From the NCBI GenBank assembly GCA_964568355.1, contig CAZMRK010000130.1, positions 1 to 8,993 on the forward strand: a stretch of 8,993 nucleotides of DNA, written 5' to 3'. A model generated the notes under the pieces. It searched no databases. It had not been told where the DNA came from and saw only the letters and a program-made list of their open reading frames with translations. The DNA is from JAJPJX01 sp964568355. Its GTDB lineage: Bacteria > Acidobacteriota > Terriglobia > Bryobacterales > Bryobacteraceae. Below, in pieces: positions 1 to 5,033 of this stretch. Position numbers and translations under genes: made by a program. The stretch's first letter is position 1, and each line of letters begins with the position of its first letter.

Positions 1-483
1 GAGGCAGGCAGCCGCTTCGTGACCGCCGCCGGCTATCACGGCAATTCCTGGGATACGCACAGCGATAACGATAAGGGCCATCGCGACCGGCTGGCTCCTC
101 CGCTCGACCGCACGCTCACCGCGCTGATCGACGACCTGGACGAGCGTGGCCTGCTCGATACCACCCTGGTCATCGCCATGGGCGAATTCGGGCGGACTCC
201 GGTGATCAATCCCAACCTGGGCCGCGACCACTGGCCCAACTGCTGGTCCCTGGCGCTTTCCGGAGGAGGCATCCGCACCGGTCAGGTGGTAGGATCGAGC
301 GACGAGAAAGGCTACAACCCCGCCAGCCGCGTGGTCAGCATGGGCGATCTCTACGCAACCATCTACAAAGCGTTGGGCATCGATTGGCAGAAGGAATACA
401 TGAGCCCGATCGGCAGGCCCATCAAGATCGCCAACTCGCTCGAAGATCGCACCGGCGAGCCGGTGAACGAACTGCTGGGATAA
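1..483 (+). CDS. DUF1501 family protein, C-terminal part (5' end outside window)
   Basis: The reading frame is open from the first base, so this is the last 160 residues of a longer protein; the GTG at 19 is internal, not a start. Family hallmarks are visible: WDTH at residues 17-20, GEFGRTP at 61-67 and GRDHWP at 74-79, followed by a glycine-rich stretch (SGGGIRTG) and the end segment MGDLYATIYKALGID. These place it in DUF1501, a group of usually exported proteins related to the alkaline phosphatase/sulfatase fold and common in Acidobacteriota and Planctomycetota. In those genomes the gene usually follows a DUF1549/DUF1553 or DUF1800 gene, which would lie to the left of this window. The substrate is unknown for the family. 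The protein ends at TAA 481-483, and the next gene on this strand begins over 300 bases later, so the two are probably not one operon. The family call is firm; the biochemical role is not known. Confidence 0.9.
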   Translation, partial: EAGSRFVTAAGYHGNSWDTHSDNDKGHRDRLAPPLDRTLTALIDDLDERGLLDTTLVIAMGEFGRTPVINPNLGRDHWPNCWSLALSGGGIRTGQVVGSSDEKGYNPASRVVSMGDLYATIYKALGIDWQKEYMSPIGRPIKIANSLEDRTGEPVNELLG

Positions 484-807
484 GAACGCAGACGGCAAGT
501 CCAGTCATCCGCAAAAATCCGGGGACACTGCGGGCAAGCGTCTCGAATTCGTTCCCCCCTGCAATGCGCGGCAGTCGTGTCCCCGGAGGACTTCCGGATC
601 CAGTTGTATGCAGAACCACTCCAAATATCTGCTCGGAAAACGGAAAATTAGGATTCCTTTCCGTGCTGAGTAGTTCAACATACGCCGCAACCCACATAGA
701 TTACTGAACTTATATTTCCCTCGCCGGCGCGGCACGCCGATTGCCCTGCTTTGTGAGCCGTGGCATCTATGCCGGGCCACCCAGTAATGGGAAAGAGTTG
801 CGCTTCC
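484..807. other. Non-coding gap between DUF1501 and metallohydrolase genes
   Basis: This stretch of 324 bases has only short overlapping open frames on both strands, with no recognisable protein motif or good ribosome binding site. It contains the inverted repeat at 519-586, then a more A/T-rich part (about 600-720). The latter includes TATATT at 711-716 and a loose 6-bp dyad, AGTTCA at 672-677 with TGAACT at 705-710. It probably holds the promoter of the downstream gene, but no convincing -35/-10 pair can be assigned. Confidence 0.55.
519..586. repeat. REP-like inverted repeat with CCGGGGACAC arms
   Basis: CCGGGGACAC at 519-528 is the exact reverse complement of GTGTCCCCGG at 577-586. The pairing continues with an offset: TGC at 529-531 against GCA at 571-573, separated from the main arm by three extra bases on the right. 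The enclosed segment is about 48 bases. Intergenic GGGGACA/TGTCCCC hairpins are familiar REP-like elements in acidobacterial and some other genomes, but copy number cannot be judged from one window. It could also act as a terminator for the DUF1501 gene 35 bases upstream, although no T-run follows. Confidence 0.5.
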
Positions 808-3705
808 ATGAAAATCCGTCTGTCAAAACTGGTTGCATTTTCGCCAGTGGCCGCAGGAATCTATATCGTCTTATCGACCCTGCTCTCGTCTGCGCTGCTG
901 AGCGCACAGACGACCTACACCATTTGGCCCGCAAGTTCGGCGCCCAAGGTTCCGGATACCGGACCGGACAGCGCAGTCGAGATCGGCGTGAAATTCCGCG
1001 CCGACGTGAGCGGTTCGATCACCGGTGTGCGTTTCTATAAGGCGCGGACCAATACCGGTACTCATGTGGCGAACTTGTGGACAACGAGCGGCACGCGCCT
1101 CGCCACCGCCACGTTCACTGGCGAGACCGCATCCGGGTGGCAGCAGGTGAATTTTTCCAGTCCCGTCGCCGTCAGCGCCAATACAGTCTACGTAGCCTCG
1201 TATCACACCAACGTCGGTCACTATGCGGAAGACCAGAACTTTTTCGCGACCGCCGGTGTCGACAGGCCGCCACTGCACGCCTTGGCGGACGGCGCGTCCG
1301 GATTCAACGGCGTGTTTGCCTACGGTGCGAGCAGCAGGTTCCCCAACCAGGGATGGGTCAGCACGAACTATTGGGTCGACATCGTCTTTGTAACCGGCTC
1401 TGCCGTCGACACCACGCCGCCAACGGTGAGCAGCTTCAGCATTCCCTCCACCGCGGTGTCGCTTGCCATCCCTGTTACCAGTTTCACCGCGACAGACAAC
1501 GTGGGCGTCAGCGGCTATCTGCTTACGGAATCCGCCACGGCTCCTTCCGCCGCGGCCGCCGGCTGGTCGGCAACTGCTCCCACTGCCTACACCTTCTCCT
1601 CGGCCGGCACGAAGACCTTGTATGCCTGGGCCAAAGATGCCGCGGGTAACGTTTCCGCAAGCAGGCAAGCCACAATTACCATCACGCTTACGGGGAGTGA
1701 CACGACTCGTCCGACCGTCACCAGCTTCGCGATTCCCTCGACATCCACCACGCTTACAGTGCCGATTACCAGCTTCCTTGCCACGGATAACGTGGCGGTG
1801 ACCGGGTATCTGGTTACCGAATCAGCCTCCACGCCGTCTGCGGGCAACAGTGGATGGGCGGCCTCCGCGCCGGTCTCTCACACGTTCACGACAGCGGGCG
1901 CCAAAAGCCTGTACGCCTGGGCCAGGGATGCCGCCGGTAACATCTCGACGAGCAAGAAAGCCTCCGTCACCATCACGCTTCCTCCTGCGGTCCCCGAGCC
2001 GCCAGGCTGGTACACCGGAGATATGCACGTCCACCGCAGTTGCGGGGGTTCTCCGGAATCCCTCTCCAGTTTGTATGACAAGATGAGTGTGAATAACCTG
2101 GCGGTGATCTCCCTGCTCGCGGATATGGGCAACGGAGAAGTGCAGAATGCCACTACTGATTTGCCCCGCGTCAACGGGCAGGATGATCCTGCCTCTACAC
2201 CCGGCCGCATCATTCATTGGGACACCGAGTGGCACTGGGATGCCACCTACACTCAGTACCCTCACCAGGCCCTGGGCGGGCACCTCGTGGCTCTCGGCCT
2301 TTCGCAGGCACAGCAGATTTGGTCCGAATACACCTATCCCATATTCAATTGGGCGCATCAGCAACACGCCATCGCGGGATTTGCGCACATGCAGTACCTG
2401 GATGGCGGCATTCCTCAAAGCCTCACCTGCTGCACTCCGATCGAATATCCGGTCGAAGTGGCGCTGGGAGGGGCCGACTTCATCTCGGAGGATGTCTCCG
2501 ATAGCGGCTCCGGCGCTGCTATGTATCCGGAGAATGCAATCCAGGCCTACTACCGGCTGCTCAACACTGGGTTTCGGCCCGGTCTGGCCGCCGGCACCGA
2601 TTACCCTTGCAATAACAACCGGCCGCTGGGAGCCCTTTTGACCTACGTCCAGGTTCCGGGTGGACAGATGACCTATCAGAATTGGGTCGCGGGCATCGCA
2701 GCCGGCCGGACCGTCGTTTCCCGCAACGGACACAAGGAGTTCCTGAGCTTAACGGTGAACGGTACCGCCACGCCGGGCGATGAGATCAAATTGACCGGCG
2801 GCGGAACCGTACAGGTCGCGATGCAGTGGACCGCATCCCAGAATCTGTCGGGCACGATCGAACTGGTCAGTAACGGGGTGGTCGTCGCCAGCAAACAGGC
2901 ATCGGTCACACCCGGCGGTCCGGTGACCTTCAACACAACCCTGGACTTTCCCAAGAGCGGCTGGCTGGCCGCGCGGCGCATGGGCGGCGACGGTCACCAG
3001 GTACATACGGCCGCCGTGTTTGTGACCGTCGATAACGCTCCCGTGCGAGTGAGCGCGTCCGATGCACATTTCTATGTGGAGTGGATCGACACGTTGCTGA
3101 CGAACACCTCACCGGGTGGCATCTGGAGTTCGTATTTCCCGACAAACCGGGCCGAAGCCCAGGCGCGCTATCAGGCCGCCAAGACGAAGTTCCAGCAGAT
3201 TGAATCGGAGGCCAATGCGGGAGCCCCGTCGAGCCCCAGTATCTTCACGACGCAGATTCCCACCCTGTACGAGCACGATGGGCCATATGAGCTTGGCACC
3301 AGGTTCTGGTCCGATGCAAGCGGCAAAATCACCCAGGTGCGGTTATATACGAATGCCGCCGAAGGAGGGAACCACACCGTACGGATCTGGAGAGTCAACG
3401 ACAGCGCGCTGCTGGCGGGTCCGTACACATGGAACATCACAGCCGGCACGGAAGGATGGAAAACCTTCGCCTTGCCCGCCGCGCTGCAAATTGCCGCGAA
3501 CACCGACTATATTGTGGCCATCAGCAACAGCAGCGACTACTACTATGCGGAAGACGTCAACGGATTGTCCGCATCCATCGTGAGCGGCCACTTGCACACC
3601 TACACGGGAAGCGGAGTCTATTCGGAAGCGCTGGGAGCGATGCCAATATCTTCCTGGCAGAACACGAATTACTTCCGGGATATCGTATTCACTCCCGATA
3701 ACTAA
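808..3705 (+). CDS. Secreted DUF4082 / Ig-like / CehA-McbA-type metallohydrolase protein
   Basis: A 965-residue exported protein. From the ATG at 808 it opens with a signal peptide (MKIRLSK, then a hydrophobic core to about A33 in LLSA). In-frame GTG 760, ATG 769 and ATG 787 are possible but would put an unlikely polar stretch before the signal peptide. GGAAAGAG at 789-796 is a moderate ribosome binding site. Domains in order: DUF4082 (about 36-196); two Ig-like repeats (201-297 and 298-394); a PHP-superfamily metallohydrolase resembling the CehA/McbA family (about 401-800); and a divergent second DUF4082-like domain (about 811-965). Likely metal ligands are H407 and H409 (DMHVH), E474, H492 (GGHLVALG), H517/H520/H527, D598 (GTDYP) and D752/H754 (SDAHFYVEW). 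Known CehA enzymes hydrolyse esters or carbamates, and the PHP fold also covers phosphoesterases; the substrate here cannot be told. No membrane anchor or sorting signal is seen. Confidence 0.85.
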   Translation: MKIRLSKLVAFSPVAAGIYIVLSTLLSSALLSAQTTYTIWPASSAPKVPDTGPDSAVEIGVKFRADVSGSITGVRFYKARTNTGTHVANLWTTSGTRLATATFTGETASGWQQVNFSSPVAVSANTVYVASYHTNVGHYAEDQNFFATAGVDRPPLHALADGASGFNGVFAYGASSRFPNQGWVSTNYWVDIVFVTGSAVDTTPPTVSSFSIPSTAVSLAIPVTSFTATDNVGVSGYLLTESATAPSAAAAGWSATAPTAYTFSSAGTKTLYAWAKDAAGNVSASRQATITITLTGSDTTRPTVTSFAIPSTSTTLTVPITSFLATDNVAVTGYLVTESASTPSAGNSGWAASAPVSHTFTTAGAKSLYAWARDAAGNISTSKKASVTITLPPAVPEPPGWYTGDMHVHRSCGGSPESLSSLYDKMSVNNLAVISLLADMGNGEVQNATTDLPRVNGQDDPASTPGRIIHWDTEWHWDATYTQYPHQALGGHLVALGLSQAQQIWSEYTYPIFNWAHQQHAIAGFAHMQYLDGGIPQSLTCCTPIEYPVEVALGGADFISEDVSDSGSGAAMYPENAIQAYYRLLNTGFRPGLAAGTDYPCNNNRPLGALLTYVQVPGGQMTYQNWVAGIAAGRTVVSRNGHKEFLSLTVNGTATPGDEIKLTGGGTVQVAMQWTASQNLSGTIELVSNGVVVASKQASVTPGGPVTFNTTLDFPKSGWLAARRMGGDGHQVHTAAVFVTVDNAPVRVSASDAHFYVEWIDTLLTNTSPGGIWSSYFPTNRAEAQARYQAAKTKFQQIESEANAGAPSSPSIFTTQIPTLYEHDGPYELGTRFWSDASGKITQVRLYTNAAEGGNHTVRIWRVNDSALLAGPYTWNITAGTEGWKTFALPAALQIAANTDYIVAISNSSDYYYAEDVNGLSASIVSGHLHTYTGSGVYSEALGAMPISSWQNTNYFRDIVFTPDN
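1408..1989 (+). repeat. Tandem 97-codon repeat encoding two Ig-like domains
   Basis: Two consecutive 291-base units (1408-1698 and 1699-1989) encode copies beginning DTTPPTVSSF and DTTRPTVTSF. Aligned without gaps, 60 of 97 residues are identical. Both keep the TSF.ATDN, GYL.TES and AGTK/AGAK...LYAWA.DAAGN blocks, which are typical of bacterial Ig-like domains in secreted proteins. They probably serve as a spacer between the N-terminal DUF4082 domain and the metallohydrolase. The DNA has diverged through much synonymous change, so the duplication is not recent. Confidence 0.85.
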
Positions 3706-3719
3706 GCACACAGCAAATA

Positions 3720-3764
3720 GCGACCAGCTTTCAGCCACACACAAAAAAGCTGAAAGCTGATCGC
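3720..3764. terminator. Long hairpin between convergent genes, likely bidirectional terminator
   Basis: GCGACCAGCTTTCAGC at 3720-3735 pairs with GCTGAAAGCTGATCGC at 3749-3764: a 16-bp stem with 15 Watson-Crick pairs and one position where C faces A in this strand's RNA, or G faces U in the opposite strand's RNA. The 13-base loop is CACACACAAAAAA. It lies 14 bases after the metallohydrolase stop and 16 bases from the stop of the opposing barrel gene, as expected for a shared terminator. Neither side has a strong T-run, so it may also be an insertion of a dispersed hairpin repeat. Confidence 0.6.
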
Positions 3765-3778
3765 CGAAAGCTGACCGC
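3749..3778. repeat. Short imperfect direct repeat GAAAGCTGAYCGC
   Basis: GAAAGCTGATCGC (3752-3764) is followed two bases later by GAAAGCTGACCGC (3766-3778), one mismatch in 13. The left hairpin arm nearby is the inverted version. AGCTGAAAGCTGA-type microrepeats recur between genes in acidobacterial genomes, but only this local cluster is visible here. Confidence 0.5.
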
Positions 3779-3780
3779 TT

Positions 3781-4329
3781 CTAAAACGTAATCCCGACCA
3801 GCGCGTCCACCTGGTTCTGGTTGAATTTCCACGATTCGAGCGCGCTGAGTGAGCGGCCGGCGCCCCAGCGCGTGTAGCGCAGTTCCGGCGAGACATGCAA
3901 CCTGAGGAGGCGTACCTCGACACCGCCTCCGAACGCGATACCCTTATCCGGGCCGATGCTGTCGATCGTGATGTCGCTCAAATGCTGGAAGACCGGCCCG
4001 GCCACCACATACGGATGCACGATCAGGCCCGGAAATTTGTATTTCCCCAATAGCGGGAACTGCCAGGACGATGAGGTGAACTCCGGCTGCGCCGAGCCCA
4101 GATTGGCGCGATAGCCGGTCTTCCGGTAAAGAGCATCGAACTCGACTCCAAGGCCAAACGGCAGATGCAATTCGACGGTGGGACCGATGATGTAGCGTTG
4201 GCTGGCATCGGAAAAGTTGGTCACCGACGAAAACCCTTCCGTGATCTGGCCGCCTCCCTTCACGCCGAACTCGAGCGGACCTGCCAAAACCAAAGAAGAA
4301 AGTAGGAAAAAACCGAAAATAAATCGCAT
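3781..4329 (-). CDS. Outer-membrane beta-barrel protein, 182 residues
   Basis: A small porin-like barrel protein. The chosen start, ATG at 4329-4327, gives MRFIFGFFLLSSLVLA, a clean signal peptide with likely cleavage after A16. An upstream in-frame start at 4629 would add 100 residues unlike any export signal and overlap the sigma factor gene on the other strand. The mature chain alternates hydrophobic and polar residues in short strands rich in G, Y and F (for example GVKGGGQ, VELHLPFGLGVEFDALY, HPYVVAGPVF, AFGGGVEVRLL, SPELRYTRW). It ends VGITF, with the C-terminal Phe expected of a BAM substrate. The length suggests an 8-stranded barrel. The first bases before the ATG carry no Shine-Dalgarno sequence (see the promoter entry). 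The gene is divergent from the sigma factor and could be one of its targets; that is inference. The ligand or function is unknown. Confidence 0.83.
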   Translation of the reverse strand: MRFIFGFFLLSSLVLAGPLEFGVKGGGQITEGFSSVTNFSDASQRYIIGPTVELHLPFGLGVEFDALYRKTGYRANLGSAQPEFTSSSWQFPLLGKYKFPGLIVHPYVVAGPVFQHLSDITIDSIGPDKGIAFGGGVEVRLLRLHVSPELRYTRWGAGRSLSALESWKFNQNQVDALVGITF

Positions 4330-4353
4330 TTCTTTATTATGGCAAGTCTTGCC
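4330..4353 (-). promoter_or_regulatory. Extended -10 promoter of the barrel gene with overlapping palindrome
   Basis: Read on the minus strand, TGC (4344-4342) precedes CATAAT (4341-4336), matching the extended -10 form TGnTATAAT with one mismatch. Exactly six bases (AAAGAA) follow, so the expected start of transcription is the A of the ATG at 4329. No Shine-Dalgarno sequence is present, consistent with a leaderless mRNA. No good -35 is seen. The palindrome GGCAAGTCTTGCC (4341-4353, plus strand) overlaps the promoter and could be an operator. Confidence 0.4.
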
Positions 4354-4391
4354 GCGCGGCCGGATAACGTGCGGATTTCCCCGGGCGTCTT

Positions 4392-4419
4392 CTGGAACTG
4401 TGGCGCGATGAAGTTCCAG
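4392..4419. promoter_or_regulatory. Perfect 8-bp dyad in the divergent promoter region
   Basis: CTGGAACT (4392-4399) and AGTTCCAG (4412-4419) are exact reverse complements separated by 12 bases. The dyad is centred near 4405.5, close to the middle (4402) of the 145-base gap between the divergent barrel and sigma factor genes. Each arm contains GGAACT, the core of the classic ECF -35 element, with GGAACTT on the minus strand. It may therefore be a regulator-binding site or paired ECF promoters; no convincing -10 could be matched on either strand. Confidence 0.4.
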
Positions 4420-4461
4420 CCCCCGGTGAAACGGTGACACCCCCTGCCGGCACTTATCAGC

Positions 4462-4470
4462 AAGGAGGAT
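4462..4470 (+). promoter_or_regulatory. Strong Shine-Dalgarno site of the sigma factor gene
   Basis: AAGGAGGAT lies with its GGAGG core six bases before the ATG at 4475. This near-perfect match to the 16S rRNA tail settles the start of the sigma factor gene. Confidence 0.85.
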
Positions 4471-4474
4471 CCCG

Positions 4475-5032
4475 ATGGGCGACCCTGCGATTACGGAGTG
4501 GCTCAGGGATTGGAGAGAGGGCGACCACGGTGCGTTATCTCTGGTTATCCCGGAGATGTATCGCGAGCTTCGGCGCGCGGCCGCCGGGTGCCTGCGCCAG
4601 GAGTGGTCCACCCATACCCTGCAATCCACTGCGCTGGTCCACGAAGCCTATGCCGCGCTGGCCAGCGGCCCTCCGGTGCGCTGTCAGGACCGGACGCACT
4701 TCCTCGGAATCGTACGCCGGCTCATGCGCCAGATCCTGATCCAGTACGCTCGCCGCCGGGGAGCAGCCAAGCGGGGTGGCAACGCAGTACAGGTAGCGCT
4801 TGACGACGCATGCGTCACTCCTCCTACGCTTACCTCGGAGGAAGATGCGCTCGAAGAAGCCCTGGCGCGCCTGCGGCGGCTTTCACCCCGCCGTCACCTG
4901 ATCGTGGAGATGCACTACCGCGGCGGATGCTCGGTGCCGGAGGTGGCCGCTGCAGCCGGTGTATCCATCCGCACCGTGGAGCGGGAGCTTAGCCTCGCGC
5001 GCGCCTGGTTGGAGCGGGAAATCCGGAAGTGA
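4475..5032 (+). CDS. ECF-type RNA polymerase sigma factor (Sigma70_ECF, PF07638-like)
   Basis: A 185-residue sigma factor. Region 2 spans about residues 5-95: WLRDWREGDHGAL, MYRELRRAA, HTLQSTALVHEAYAAL and DRTHFLGIVRRLMRQILIQYARRR are characteristic of the PF07638 group, found mainly in Acidobacteriota, Planctomycetota and Xanthomonads. After a linker (about 100-125), region 4 covers about 126-182, with the helix-turn-helix VPEVAAAAGVSIRTVERELSLARAWL. Where most ECF factors have an acidic DAED-like motif in region 2.2, this protein has Q50-S51-T52-A53 before LVHE. In the Vibrio EcfP/PknT pair, threonine phosphorylation in this region supplies the missing charge, and the kinase gene here starts one base after the stop. 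No anti-sigma gene is present. The start is fixed by a strong ribosome binding site. The family is secure; activation by the neighbouring kinase is inferred. Confidence 0.92.
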   Translation: MGDPAITEWLRDWREGDHGALSLVIPEMYRELRRAAAGCLRQEWSTHTLQSTALVHEAYAALASGPPVRCQDRTHFLGIVRRLMRQILIQYARRRGAAKRGGNAVQVALDDACVTPPTLTSEEDALEEALARLRRLSPRRHLIVEMHYRGGCSVPEVAAAAGVSIRTVERELSLARAWLEREIRK

Positions 5033-5033
5033 G

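Noticed and set aside
760..807. Upstream GTG/ATG starts (760, 769, 787) for the metallohydrolase gene
   Set aside because: They add a short polar stretch before MKIRLSK and so spoil the signal peptide; ATG 808 gives a normal one. They cannot be excluded fully.
1408..1989. CRISPR or mobile repeat
   Set aside because: The repeated units are in-frame protein domains of 97 codons, not short spaced repeats.
1822..2733. Long minus-strand open frame opposite the metallohydrolase domain
   Set aside because: It is the antisense of a well-supported coding region, with no motif or start signal.
4330..4629. A 100-residue N-terminal extension of the barrel protein
   Set aside because: It overlaps the sigma factor gene on the opposite strand, has no export signal, and is followed by an obvious signal peptide at 4329.
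4959..5033. Earlier start of the kinase inside the sigma factor gene
   Set aside because: The 25 residues have no kinase similarity, and ATG 5034 just after the sigma stop has a usable ribosome binding site.
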